In this document: positions 31,505 to 40,490 of the stretch, piece by piece
Numbering within the stretch: position 1 is the first letter of the stretch
Layout: every line of letters starts with the position of its first letter
Assembly: GCA_035307785.1 (NCBI GenBank)
Contig: DATGHS010000046.1
Span: 1 to 40,604, forward strand
DNA: 40,604 nucleotides
Direction of reading: 5' to 3'
DNA from: DATGHS01 sp035307785
Lineage (GTDB): Bacteria > Planctomycetota > Planctomycetia > Gemmatales > Gemmataceae
Translations under genes and position numbers: made by a program
The notes under the pieces: generated by a model
The model's database searches: none
What the model was told of the DNA's origin: nothing
Seen by the model: the letters and a program-made list of their open reading frames with translations, nothing else

Positions 31505-34500
31505 TTACTTCTGCCCTTCTGCTGCCTCGATCGCGATTTCCAGCGGCTTCACCCAGGACTTGTGGTCGGCGTTGTAGTACAGGTACGCCCGGCTGGCGGG
31601 GCCACGGTACTCACCCGGAATCTCGGCAATCAGATCGACGTTGATTTCGACCTTCGCTTCCGGCTTCACGTCGCGCCAATAGAGCACGAGTTCCCGGCCA
31701 CGCAGTTCGAAGAAGCTGATGTCTCCAGATTCAAGTTCGCCATTGGGGCCGGTCTTCTTCAGCTCGGCCATGCCCTTGAGTTGCTTCATGTCCTCGGGCA
31801 CCTTCAGGCCGGCCGGCAGACCGATGATGGCTACCGTCATGGGCAGGCCCTTGCCTTTGCCGCCCTTATTGCTGAGCGTCGCGGTGAGGCGGACCGCGTC
31901 GCCTTCCTTCACCTGCGTTTTGTCGAGCTTGGTTTCCAGGCCGACGGCACACTTGTCGTCGTTGATCGGCGTGCGGGCGTTGTAGGCCCAGCCGATGGTA
32001 AAGGGATACGAGCGCTTCGTGCTGAGATCGACGCGCACTTCGTTTTTCTTGCCCGGCAGCAAGTGCTTCTCGGCGTCTGGGAGTTCGATGAAGATCTCTT
32101 CCTGAGCGCCGGCTTCGAACTTCCGGGTTTCGATCTTCTGGTTGTTGACGGAAAGCGTCAGTTCGCCGCCCTCGGCCGGCTTCTTGTTGAGCTTGGTGTA
32201 GGCGATGAGCGCTTTCAGCGCCAGAATCGTCGATTGCGTGGAGCCAAAGCCACCATAGCCGCCGCGTTGCTGGCCGATCCACTTGATCGCTTTTTCCAGC
32301 GGCATCGCGAAGTCGCCCGGCTGGTTGGCCTTGAGCCAGGCCAGCACAGCCAGAGCAGTGGTCTCGATTTGCAGATCGCGGCCGCCGGAGCAAGTGATGC
32401 TCGTCTCGGTCGCGGTCAGGCTGCCGTCGGCCGCTTGCTTCGCCTTTACCTTTTGCAATAGCTCGATCGCTTGCTTGCGGCGCTCGGTGCCTTGCAGGTT
32501 CAACAGGCTGTTCGACAGGAGCGAGAGGAAGTACGGGTCGTCGAGCCCGGCGGGGCCCTTGAGCAACACGTCGATTTCTTTGCTCAAATCTTCGTTGCCG
32601 GTTTCCGTGAGCGACCAGACGATGTAGGCATTCGTGATGTGCTCCGGCGCCCGGCCGAAGGTATCGAGGGCACGGGTATTGCGCTCGAACGTGCCGTCGC
32701 CCTTGCGGCGGCTGAGCAGGTACTTGCGAGTGCGGCCCAGCATCTCTTTATCCACGTCGAAGACCTTGGCCATGTCATTGAATTCGAGCAGGCCATAGGC
32801 GGTGAGGGCTTCGTGTGGTGGGGCCATGCCGCCGAACCACTCGTAACCCTGGTGGCCCTGGCCGCCTTGCTTCTGGCATTCGAAGGAAACTAGCCGTGTG
32901 TAGCCACGGCCGAGCATGTCTTTGGCCCGGCGAGCGGCATCGGGGTTGCCCTGATCGCTTTCCTGAAGGTAATTCAGGATCAGCGTGTTCGGGTAATTGG
33001 CGGTGGAACTTTGCTCGAAGCAGCCGCCCGGTTCGCGGAGCAGGCCTTCGAGGCCCTTCTGCAAATCAGCCAGCGTGGTCGGGAATATCTGCACACGGAA
33101 CTGAAGCGAGCCGGCCACCATGTCTTGCGGCAACTCGACTTCGTGCGTGGCAGTCTTTTCCAGCAGATCGCTGTACGAATTCGAGAACGGGAAGCCTTCG
33201 GGCACGATCTTGATGTCGCGCTTCAAGACGTCGGAAGCGTATGGCTCGCTCGTGCCGTTGAACGTCAACCAAGCCGTGCCATCCGTGATCGACGGCTGGA
33301 GCCGGAAGATGCGCCGGCTTTTTTCATTCTTTTCCAGTTGCACCGTTGCCTTTGGCGTGCCGGTGCGGAGCTTGATATTGGTCAACTCGAGTGCGAGTTC
33401 GGCACGCCGCTCGTTGTCGGTGTCGTTGCCGATGACAATGGGCAGGTCAAGCTTGTCGCTGCTGGTCATTTCCGAGGGAAGCTTGGCTTCCAGCGAGAAT
33501 GGCTTGCGGGCCTCGATCTGCGAGGTGGCCGAGCCGATGCGGCCATCAAGAGTGTGGCCCGCAATCAGCACACGGTACGGATTCAGGTTATCGGCCAGGT
33601 TGAAGTGCACCGTGGCCTTGCCGTTTTCGAGCACGAGGGCGGGGTGCCAGTATACGGTATCGGTGTGGACATCGCTGCGCTCGCCGCCGGCTTTCACCAT
33701 CGAGGCGTGCGCGTATTCGCGGATAAAGAACGGCGTCGCTGCTTGTTCGATCCGGCGCAGATCTTCGAACATCCGCTGCTCCGGAGCCGGCATCAGCCCG
33801 GCAGCGGCCGGGCCGCCGGGGCCGGGTTGGCCTGGGGCCCGAAGGGTGCCGTTCGCATTGCGGGTCGCCAAATCCTTATAGGCTTCCTTCAGTTCCCGCA
33901 TGACTTCGCGGCGGTACTCGCCATCCTTGTTCTTGCTGCGATCAAGCGGTGCCTGCTCGAACTGCGCTTCGGCCTTGTCCTTGGCGTCGCGGGCGGCGAC
34001 GGCGCGCTGGGCGCCACCCATGCGCTTACGGCCTACTTCGTCCTCCAGGCGGTTCGCTTGCTGCTGTTTCAGTTGTTCCATTTCCTTGATGGCGTTGCCC
34101 TTTTCCTGCAATTTTCCGTTCTTGTCGGCGTCGCCGCCGCGTTGCAGGGCATCTCCCTTCTTCGCTTCCTTGGCGTTCATGCCGAATGCCGCATTCGGAT
34201 CGACTGGGGCGGCGGCCTTCTCCATTTTCGGCTTCATACCCAGCTCTGCGGGGAAACCACGGGGCCGGCCCGCGCCTTTGGGCATATCGCCGGCAGCGCC
34301 CGGCTTGGTGGCCGGCGGCGCCATCGGCGGCATCCCGCCGGCGCCCAACTGAGCCGGAGGGAAAGCGCCCTCGGGGCCTGGGAAGCCGCCACCGGGCCTG
34401 CCGGGCATGCCGTCCAGCCCCGGACCGCCGCCCCCGAAGCCGCCTTTGCCCGCCGGAGCTGGCAGCGGCGGAGGACCCTCCATCGGCAACGGCCGGTTCT

Positions 34501-37500
34501 GATCATCGATAGCGGGTACAGCGCCCAATTTCCGCTGCTTCTCGGCGAGCTTCAACTGTTCATTGAATGGCATGGCTCCGCCGCCCTTCGCTGCCGGGGC
34601 CATCGCGTCCCCCGTGTCTCGCGAAGCCTGAGCCATCTTTGACTCTTTGGTTTCACCGGAGGCCAAGATCACCAGCAGCAACACGCCGCCGGCAATGGAT
34701 GCAGCCGCGGTGAGGTAATACGGAATCGCCTTTTGCACCGTCCGCACGGCCGCGCGGGCCACGCAGAACACCGCCACCAGCAGGAAGCTGAAGCCCAGAA
34801 TCGGCAGACCGATCTGCCGCAGTTGCTGATTGACGGTTTCGTACGGCTGTAGGGCCGCCACTGCATTTTGATATTCGATCGCGGCTTGATCAATCTCCTG
34901 CTTGCGCGTCAGCTCGGTTTGCCCGTACTTCGGGTCATTTTGCACTTCAATCCGGGTCGCAACGGCGGTCTCCAGGTCGCCGTAAAGCTCCTTCCACTTC
35001 TTGAAGGATTTCTCCTGCACTTCCTGTTCGCGCTGCACGCGGGTGTCGATGGCTTGCCGGCTGGTCTGACCGGTGATAACGGCCAGCTGGTCGGCCAATT
35101 CGAGATTCTGCTGCGGAGCCGTGCCGGGCTTCTTCTGCTCGGCAAAGCGCCGCCAGCCTTGCACACCCAGCAACAGATCGAGCGCGGTAGCCGCTTTCGG
35201 GTTCTGGTCGTTCAGCAGGAAGTCGGCGTGTTCCAGGTCCTCGGGCCGGCGCACTTCGCCGTCGATCTCGAAATGCGTGACCAGCGAGCGTTCGGTCTTC
35301 TCGTCGGCCATCTTGAGCACGCTTTCGTTCGTGATTGCAGCCATGATGACCGCCGGCGCCGGCTCGCCTTTCTCATTCGTTGCGGTAATGTTCAACGTCA
35401 CGGGGCTGCCGGGGGCATAGCGGCTCTTGTCGGCTTGAATCTGGAAATCGAGCTTGCGCGCCGAGCGGCGGTAGACGAGCCGCTCGGCTCGTGGCGTGAG
35501 GTTCTTGCGGTTGGCGGGGCCGGCTTCTTCTTCGAAGATCGTCACGCGCACCACGCCGCCCAGGTCAGAATCTGGCTTCAGCGCGACGGCCACCGGCTTG
35601 CCGGCCTCCGTCTGCACGCGCTGGTGATCGAGCAACCGGCCACGGCAATAAGCGCCGACCAGCATTTGCCGGGACTTGGTGTCGAAGAGTTCCACATGGA
35701 TTGGCTCGCCGCCGGTGGTGACACCGGTGGGCACAAACATGGCCACGCCTTCCGCTTGAATCTCCGGCCACTTGCCGATGGCTTCGGCCCCGGCCGGCTC
35801 TTCGACGACGAGTTTATAGGTCTCGCCGGCCTTCGGCGTGAAGCGGAAAGAGCCCATGCCCTGGTTCGCGCCGGGTTCCTTGTCATCGTGCAGCGTCTCC
35901 GTGCTGGCCACCGTCTGGCCCTTGCTATCGACAATGTGGCCCTTCATCTCGGCCGGTTTGTTGCGAGTGTCGTGCACCTGGTAGTAAACGCGGTTCGGCA
36001 CCCCGGCCACCAGGTAACCTCCTTCGGGGTAATACTCGAAGAAGAGCTTGTTCAGCGAAATCGGGATCGGCTTCTGGATCGCTTCCTGGGCGCCGCCGTC
36101 GTTGAAGACGACGGTGAGCGTGCCGTTGCCCTTGTCCATCTTCTCCTTTGGCGGCAGCTTGAATTTCACTTTCACACAGCCATTGGAGTCGGTTTCGCCC
36201 AGGGCATCTGGCGGAACCTTGATTTCTTGCCCGTCTACATTAGCCAAAGCGGAAATCACTCTGCTATGGGCCAACGGTCGGTCCTGGCCCGTCATCACTT
36301 TGCAAATCGCCGTGACTTCCGCGCCAGGGCCGTAGGACTTGCGATCCCATTCGAGTTCCTTCAGCAGCCGGTCCGGCGTGTATTTGGTGTTGATGAGGAA
36401 CTTGCGCTGCTCGTCGGGAAAGCGGCCATTCAGGTCGTGAACCGTGAGTATGTACTCGCCGCCGTCCGCGAGAGTGTCGGGGATGGTGTACTCGCCCGCC
36501 GCAATGCCGCGCACCGGCTTGTGATCCGGGCCGAGCAATTGCTTGCCGATGGGGTCGTTCGTGATGTAGCGCAGGCGGGTTTCGCCGCTCTGTTTCCAAA
36601 TCTCCGCACCGCCGGGCTTGGTGATCTTGAATTCCACGTGGAAGTCTTCATCCGGCGGCATCAGCGTGGCGCGATTGAGCGTGAGCAATCGGAAAAAGAC
36701 CGTCTGGCCCGGCTTGTACAACGGCTTGTCGGTGGCCAGATGAGCCTGATAGCGCGGCGCGGCCCATTCCAGCGTTTCCGTCACTTCGCTCTGAAGCACG
36801 CCGGCTTTATCTTTCGCCTGTACTTCGATGGCGAGTTTTGAGTTCGCGCGAATCGGAATGTCTGGGGGTAAGTGAAAAGTGCATTGACCCAGGCTTTCGC
36901 CAACGCTTCCTTCCCAAAGGGCTTTCGCCCCGTCCATAACGCGCAAGGTAACGCCCGAATGTTGGGCTTCGCCGCGCACATTCATAGTCTTGACGGTGAT
37001 ATCGTTTGGCGCCCCTGGTACCAGCTGTTTGGGGCCCATGACTTCCATCCGAATGGATTTGTTGGCTAAGTCCTCGCGAACCTTTTCCAGGTCTTTTTCG
37101 CGCTGCTCTTCCAGAGAGGCCAATTGGGTCTTGATGTCTTCCACGTTCTTGCGGGCTTTGTCGAGGTCCTGCGTACGGGTATTCTGAGCGACTTGCAATT
37201 CCTGCTTGGCCGCGCTTTCCTTTTGCTGAGCTTGCTTCACATGGTCCAAAGCGCGCACATAGCCATGAATATGGTTGCCGGCAGGAATCGCGAGCACGCC
37301 GATGATCAGCAGCACGCTGGCGGCCACGCCCCAGGTTAGGACTCGGCTGGCGGCTTTGCTGGGTTGCCTCGACGAGCTGGAAGCGTGAGCGATGGTTGCC
37401 GGCGTAGTCGTCACGCGCGGCAGGCTGCCGCTGGTCGGCGGCTCAAAGCGAACTTCCGGAAATTCCTTGCGGGCCGCGGCCGAGAGCAGATGCCGGGTGC

Positions 37501-37627
37501 GCTCGGCCAGCGTTTGCGCCTCTGGATGAGCTTCCAGATACTCGCGCATGGCCTTTGCATCGGCCTCGTCGAGAAGGTCGTAGAGGTAATCCAGCAACTG
37601 GCTCTGGAATTGTTCAGAAGTCAACAT
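31505..37627 (-). CDS. Giant alpha-2-macroglobulin family membrane protein with anti-sigma-like N-terminus
   Basis: A 2040-residue protein. Residues 1-65 resemble a planctomycete anti-sigma domain (LLDYLYDLLDEADAKAMREY) but without the usual zinc-binding cysteines. TM1 spans ~98-117 and a coiled coil ~125-190. Macroglobulin MG domains follow (TDKPLYKPGQTVFFR near 295). Around 940-985 lies a pair of hydrophobic segments, then a Gly/Pro-rich low-complexity region and charged helices. The A2M and thioester domains follow: GGCFEQ with C1536 and Q1539, the internal thioester pair. TED helices (YGGFGSTQSTILALKALIAY) and receptor-like domains close the protein. Bacterial A2Ms trap proteases in the envelope. 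An ECF sigma gene lies 74 bp upstream, suggesting sequestration of sigma by this protein. GGAGGAG precedes the ATG. Confidence 0.92.
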   Translation of the reverse strand: MLTSEQFQSQLLDYLYDLLDEADAKAMREYLEAHPEAQTLAERTRHLLSAAARKEFPEVRFEPPTSGSLPRVTTTPATIAHASSSSRQPSKAASRVLTWGVAASVLLIIGVLAIPAGNHIHGYVRALDHVKQAQQKESAAKQELQVAQNTRTQDLDKARKNVEDIKTQLASLEEQREKDLEKVREDLANKSIRMEVMGPKQLVPGAPNDITVKTMNVRGEAQHSGVTLRVMDGAKALWEGSVGESLGQCTFHLPPDIPIRANSKLAIEVQAKDKAGVLQSEVTETLEWAAPRYQAHLATDKPLYKPGQTVFFRLLTLNRATLMPPDEDFHVEFKITKPGGAEIWKQSGETRLRYITNDPIGKQLLGPDHKPVRGIAAGEYTIPDTLADGGEYILTVHDLNGRFPDEQRKFLINTKYTPDRLLKELEWDRKSYGPGAEVTAICKVMTGQDRPLAHSRVISALANVDGQEIKVPPDALGETDSNGCVKVKFKLPPKEKMDKGNGTLTVVFNDGGAQEAIQKPIPISLNKLFFEYYPEGGYLVAGVPNRVYYQVHDTRNKPAEMKGHIVDSKGQTVASTETLHDDKEPGANQGMGSFRFTPKAGETYKLVVEEPAGAEAIGKWPEIQAEGVAMFVPTGVTTGGEPIHVELFDTKSRQMLVGAYCRGRLLDHQRVQTEAGKPVAVALKPDSDLGGVVRVTIFEEEAGPANRKNLTPRAERLVYRRSARKLDFQIQADKSRYAPGSPVTLNITATNEKGEPAPAVIMAAITNESVLKMADEKTERSLVTHFEIDGEVRRPEDLEHADFLLNDQNPKAATALDLLLGVQGWRRFAEQKKPGTAPQQNLELADQLAVITGQTSRQAIDTRVQREQEVQEKSFKKWKELYGDLETAVATRIEVQNDPKYGQTELTRKQEIDQAAIEYQNAVAALQPYETVNQQLRQIGLPILGFSFLLVAVFCVARAAVRTVQKAIPYYLTAAASIAGGVLLLVILASGETKESKMAQASRDTGDAMAPAAKGGGAMPFNEQLKLAEKQRKLGAVPAIDDQNRPLPMEGPPPLPAPAGKGGFGGGGPGLDGMPGRPGGGFPGPEGAFPPAQLGAGGMPPMAPPATKPGAAGDMPKGAGRPRGFPAELGMKPKMEKAAAPVDPNAAFGMNAKEAKKGDALQRGGDADKNGKLQEKGNAIKEMEQLKQQQANRLEDEVGRKRMGGAQRAVAARDAKDKAEAQFEQAPLDRSKNKDGEYRREVMRELKEAYKDLATRNANGTLRAPGQPGPGGPAAAGLMPAPEQRMFEDLRRIEQAATPFFIREYAHASMVKAGGERSDVHTDTVYWHPALVLENGKATVHFNLADNLNPYRVLIAGHTLDGRIGSATSQIEARKPFSLEAKLPSEMTSSDKLDLPIVIGNDTDNERRAELALELTNIKLRTGTPKATVQLEKNEKSRRIFRLQPSITDGTAWLTFNGTSEPYASDVLKRDIKIVPEGFPFSNSYSDLLEKTATHEVELPQDMVAGSLQFRVQIFPTTLADLQKGLEGLLREPGGCFEQSSTANYPNTLILNYLQESDQGNPDAARRAKDMLGRGYTRLVSFECQKQGGQGHQGYEWFGGMAPPHEALTAYGLLEFNDMAKVFDVDKEMLGRTRKYLLSRRKGDGTFERNTRALDTFGRAPEHITNAYIVWSLTETGNEDLSKEIDVLLKGPAGLDDPYFLSLLSNSLLNLQGTERRKQAIELLQKVKAKQAADGSLTATETSITCSGGRDLQIETTALAVLAWLKANQPGDFAMPLEKAIKWIGQQRGGYGGFGSTQSTILALKALIAYTKLNKKPAEGGELTLSVNNQKIETRKFEAGAQEEIFIELPDAEKHLLPGKKNEVRVDLSTKRSYPFTIGWAYNARTPINDDKCAVGLETKLDKTQVKEGDAVRLTATLSNKGGKGKGLPMTVAIIGLPAGLKVPEDMKQLKGMAELKKTGPNGELESGDISFFELRGRELVLYWRDVKPEAKVEINVDLIAEIPGEYRGPASRAYLYYNADHKSWVKPLEIAIEAAEGQK

Positions 37628-37701
37628 GGCCTACTCCTCCCCGCGCAGGCGCGAGGATGCTCGAAGGATCGCAAACAATCGGTTACGGGATACAAGGCAA
37701 G

Positions 37702-38256
37702 TCAGGCTAACACCTTGCGGAGTTTCTGCAGCGCCGCACGCATTTGCGTTTTCACCGTGCCCACGGGGCTTTGGCGAATCTCGGCGATTTGCTCATACGT
37801 CAAGCCGCCGTTCTGGCGCAACAGAAAGACTTCCTTTTCCTCCGTGCGGAGGTCCAGAATGGCCCGGCGCAAGCGCTCCAGCGCTTCCTTGTCTTCAAGG
37901 ATCTGGCCAGGCGACAGGTCACGTGCGGCGAGCATGATGTCCTCCCCCACCATGGGTTTGGCGCGGCGGGCCCAAGCCGAGCGCTGCATGTCTTTGGCCG
38001 TGTTCAGTCCCACGCGGAAGATCCAGGCCCGCAGGTTCTGAATTTCGCCGAGCGTGGCCCGGTTCCGCCAGCATTTCAGGAAGGCGTCTTGGGCCGCGTC
38101 CTGGGCATCATCACGGTTGCCCAGCAGGAACATCAGCGTGCTAACCAGCTCGTCGCGAAAGTCATGAAATGCGCGAATCAGGGTCTCTTCGGGGGACAAC
38201 ATGCCATTGCTCCCCGCGACTGCCGGCCCCGACAGGTTCGCGCCGAGTTTATTCAT
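37702..38256 (-). CDS. ECF-type RNA polymerase sigma factor
   Basis: A 184-residue sigma-70 family factor. Region 2 spans ~28-95 (NRDDAQDAAQDAFLKCWRNR, LRAWIFRVGLNTAKD). Region 4 spans ~125-180 (LRTEEKEVFLLRQNGGLTYE, then IAEIRQSPVGTVKTQMRAAL). There is no region 3, as in ECF factors. The gene directly precedes the macroglobulin with anti-sigma-like N-terminus, the expected order for a sigma/anti-sigma pair. No confident autoregulated promoter was identified upstream. Confidence 0.93.
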   Translation of the reverse strand: MNKLGANLSGPAVAGSNGMLSPEETLIRAFHDFRDELVSTLMFLLGNRDDAQDAAQDAFLKCWRNRATLGEIQNLRAWIFRVGLNTAKDMQRSAWARRAKPMVGEDIMLAARDLSPGQILEDKEALERLRRAILDLRTEEKEVFLLRQNGGLTYEQIAEIRQSPVGTVKTQMRAALQKLRKVLA

Positions 38257-38509
38257 GGCTCTACTCTTACGACGAGACGCCCCGGATTTCCGATTGCCGG
38301 ATTGGCGAAAAAATTCCCGCTGGGGCGCATGCTACGGGACGGATGGGGAGTGAACAAGGAGAAAATGCGATTCCGGACTGCCGCTTGCAGCTTCGCGCTC
38401 GGTAGGCGCAAGCGCCAAGCCGCCAGCGGCGGTCCGTTAAATATATTGTTGGGCGGCCGCGCCAATCCTTCGCGAATTATGGAATTGGATGAATCAAATT
38501 CGCAATAAA

Positions 38510-38533
38510 GCCCAGGGACGGAAGTCCCTGGGC
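38510..38533. repeat. Palindrome GCCCAGGGAC-ggaa-GTCCCTGGGC
   Basis: Exact reverse complement of the element at 31471-31494. It lies 4 bp from the stop codon of the ferritin-like gene. Confidence 0.9.
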
Positions 38534-38536
38534 GCA

Positions 38537-38992
38537 TCACTTCGTATATTCCTTCAAATATCCCTGAAACGTTTGCCGGTGGCCTTCCTCGTCGCTCATC
38601 AGGCGGATGGCGAGTTCCTGGGTGACATAATCATCGCCGTCGGTGAGTTTGGCGATCATGCGGTAATGCTCGATGGCGGCATCTTCGGCCGCAATGACTC
38701 CGCGAATGACGCTTACGACATCTGTCGTGTCGGTCGGCGGCTGAAGGTACGTTTGCGTCATCTTCAGAGTCGTGCTGCCCGGCACGGCACCGCCGAGTTG
38801 CTTGATGCGGTTGCCGAGTTGCTGGGCGTGGGCGAGTTCGCCTTGAATGTCTGCGGCAAGCGCTTGCTTGATGAAGTCGGCCCGCACACCTTCCATGTCG
38901 AGGCTGATCGACAGGTAGTTGAGAACTGTTTCCACTTCCATGTTGTAGCCCTTTTGCAGGGCCGCCAGGATTTGCTCTTTCTTGGTGGCCAT
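38537..38992 (-). CDS. Ferritin-like (bacterioferritin-type) protein
   Basis: A 151-residue four-helix-bundle protein. Di-iron ligand patterns are visible: E in MEVETVLNYL, E-x2-H in DIQGELAHAQQL, E in IAAEDAAIEHY, and E-x2-H in DEEGHRQTF. The likely role is iron storage or detoxification in the cytoplasm. No haem-binding methionine can be assigned. ATG 38992 has GGAG upstream. Palindromes flank the gene on both sides, so it is probably transcribed separately. Confidence 0.88.
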   Translation of the reverse strand: MATKKEQILAALQKGYNMEVETVLNYLSISLDMEGVRADFIKQALAADIQGELAHAQQLGNRIKQLGGAVPGSTTLKMTQTYLQPPTDTTDVVSVIRGVIAAEDAAIEHYRMIAKLTDGDDYVTQELAIRLMSDEEGHRQTFQGYLKEYTK

Positions 38993-39014
38993 TGTAGTTC
39001 TCCCTCTTGGCTTT

Positions 39015-39078
39015 GGAGCCGCGAGCGCAAGCGACCGGATTCGGCAGCCTCTATCCGGTCGCTTGCGCTTCCGGCTCC
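39015..39078. repeat. 26-bp palindrome upstream of the ferritin-like gene
   Basis: Arms 39015-39040 and 39053-39078 with two mismatches and a 12-nt loop. Both contain GCGCAAGCGACCGG or its inverse, related to the KRKRG-type arms. It lies 4 bp after the lipoprotein gene stop. Confidence 0.88.
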
Positions 39079-39082
39079 TACT

Positions 39083-39532
39083 CTATTTCTTTTCCAACAG
39101 CAGCTTCGTCCTGGTCGCCTCTGTCCGCACGGCAACATTGCTGCTGCTGGTGAGCTTCTCGACAGCCGGCAGCAAGCCCGTGAGGTCCATATCCGGCCGG
39201 CGCTGGTGCAGCTCATCGATGGCTTGCAAAGCGCTGATGACCGTCATCCGGGCGGCCGGTTCGTCGGATACTTCGCTGCCGTCTTTGTTCTTGATGCGGA
39301 AATTGCGCAGTTGCTGCTGTTCGTCGAGCATCTCATTCAGATTTTCCCAGACTTGCTCGTTCTTCTTCACCTCGTCGCTGCCGCGGCGAGCCAGGGCGAG
39401 CGTGGCGTTGTAGCGGATTTCCCAGCCGGGGGCGCTGGGGTTGCCGGTTACGGGCTGCGGCGCGGCGCCGCGATTGCAGCCGGCGACGGCGGCGAGCGTA
39501 AGGAGCAGAATTGGCAATAAAGTTTGCTTCAT
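39083..39532 (-). CDS. Putative lipoprotein, HEAT-like
   Basis: A 149-residue protein. ATG 39532 starts a lipoprotein signal peptide (MKQTLLPILLLTLAAVAGC, lipobox AVAGC). The remainder is helical with HEAT-like features (YNATLALARRGSD, MTVISALQAIDEL, VRTEATRTKLLLEKK). Probably anchored to a membrane. It follows the membrane HEAT protein by 40 bp and the two are likely partners in one operon. Function is unknown. The frame upstream to 39604 is repeat-derived. Confidence 0.78.
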   Translation of the reverse strand: MKQTLLPILLLTLAAVAGCNRGAAPQPVTGNPSAPGWEIRYNATLALARRGSDEVKKNEQVWENLNEMLDEQQQLRNFRIKNKDGSEVSDEPAARMTVISALQAIDELHQRRPDMDLTGLLPAVEKLTSSSNVAVRTEATRTKLLLEKK

Positions 39533-39542
39533 GTTTGCGACG

Positions 39543-39566
39543 GCCCACGGACTTCCGTCCGTGGGC
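39543..39566. repeat. Palindrome GCCCACGGAC-ttcc-GTCCGTGGGC
   Basis: 10-bp perfect arms; it fills most of the 40-bp spacer between two co-directional genes. The same core as 29127-29148. Confidence 0.9.
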
Positions 39567-39572
39567 TTTTGG

Positions 39573-40490
39573 TTAATCACTCTCTTTAATTTCGATACGT
39601 TCACCGTAGCCCGTGTCGCGGGCCAGGCGCACCAGCGTCTGCTCAGCGAGTTCCTTCTCCGGGCCTTCGCCTTCCCAGAATGTCAGCGCAAGTGCCACTT
39701 CTTTTCGCAGGAAGGTGTCGTGCTCTTCGCGCGAGCAATCGGCCAAGGCTTCAATCACGCCGAGCGAGCCCTTGTGGTCCAGATAATTCAGCGTCGTGCG
39801 GGCCCACGCCGCCGTGTCCGTATTGGCCGAGGCCGCTTCCTGCTCGAGCTTCTGATGAATCTCGGCCTTGCGCTCATTGCTGAGCTTCGCGTAGCGCTTC
39901 TGCCCGTCGCCGAGGTTGGCCAGCGCCCAAACGGCCTGGCGACGCAGCAAAATGCGCGCATCGCCCTGGCCGCAACCATTCTTAGCTAACTCTTCCAAAA
40001 GCGGCGCGCCCACGAGTACACTCATGTTGCCAAGGCAGGCGCCCAGATATTGCACGTAATGTTCCTGAGCGGTGAGTTGATTGCGGGCTTTGGTTTTCTC
40101 CTTGCTCGAGGCATCGGTCGGCAAGCCGGCCTGATCCTTGTCCAGCCGGTTGAGTTCGGCCATCGCCTTCTTCAGCTGCTCGGCCAACTTCAAGCCAAAC
40201 GACGGGTCGGATGCCAGCGTATCATCTTTTTTCAGCACCTGGGCCAAATCATTGGCGGCGCGCCAGCGGATGTCGGGGTTCTCGCTCTGGATGCTTTCGA
40301 GCAACTTGTCCGGCGAGCGCGACCCGCCCGCCAGCCAGCTAAAGCCGAGGAGGATTGTCACCGCCACGGCCACGATCAGGCCCGGCACCACGAACAGCTG
40401 CACGATATGGCGGCCGGAAGGGGCCTTCACCGGCGGCAAGCCCTTCACGGGTTCAGGATTTGGAGGAGTGGAATTGGGTTCGCTCGACAT
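39573..40490 (-). CDS. Membrane-anchored HEAT-repeat protein
   Basis: A 305-residue protein. A proline-rich cytoplasmic N-terminus (1-27) precedes one transmembrane helix (~29-54, IVQLFVVPGLIVAVAVTILL). The remaining ~245 residues are helical HEAT-like repeats (PDIRWRAANDLAQVL, ARILLRRQAVWALANLGDG, FLRKEVALALTFWEG). It is probably a scaffold on the outer face of the inner membrane. It belongs with the lipoprotein gene downstream. Genes upstream of the operon lie outside the window. No clear promoter is visible in the last 114 bases. Confidence 0.82.
   Translation of the reverse strand: MSSEPNSTPPNPEPVKGLPPVKAPSGRHIVQLFVVPGLIVAVAVTILLGFSWLAGGSRSPDKLLESIQSENPDIRWRAANDLAQVLKKDDTLASDPSFGLKLAEQLKKAMAELNRLDKDQAGLPTDASSKEKTKARNQLTAQEHYVQYLGACLGNMSVLVGAPLLEELAKNGCGQGDARILLRRQAVWALANLGDGQKRYAKLSNERKAEIHQKLEQEAASANTDTAAWARTTLNYLDHKGSLGVIEALADCSREEHDTFLRKEVALALTFWEGEGPEKELAEQTLVRLARDTGYGERIEIKESD

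Noticed and set aside
7649..39566. CRISPR array as explanation of the repeated palindromes
   Set aside because: The elements are not regularly spaced, differ in sequence and have no spacers or cas genes nearby.
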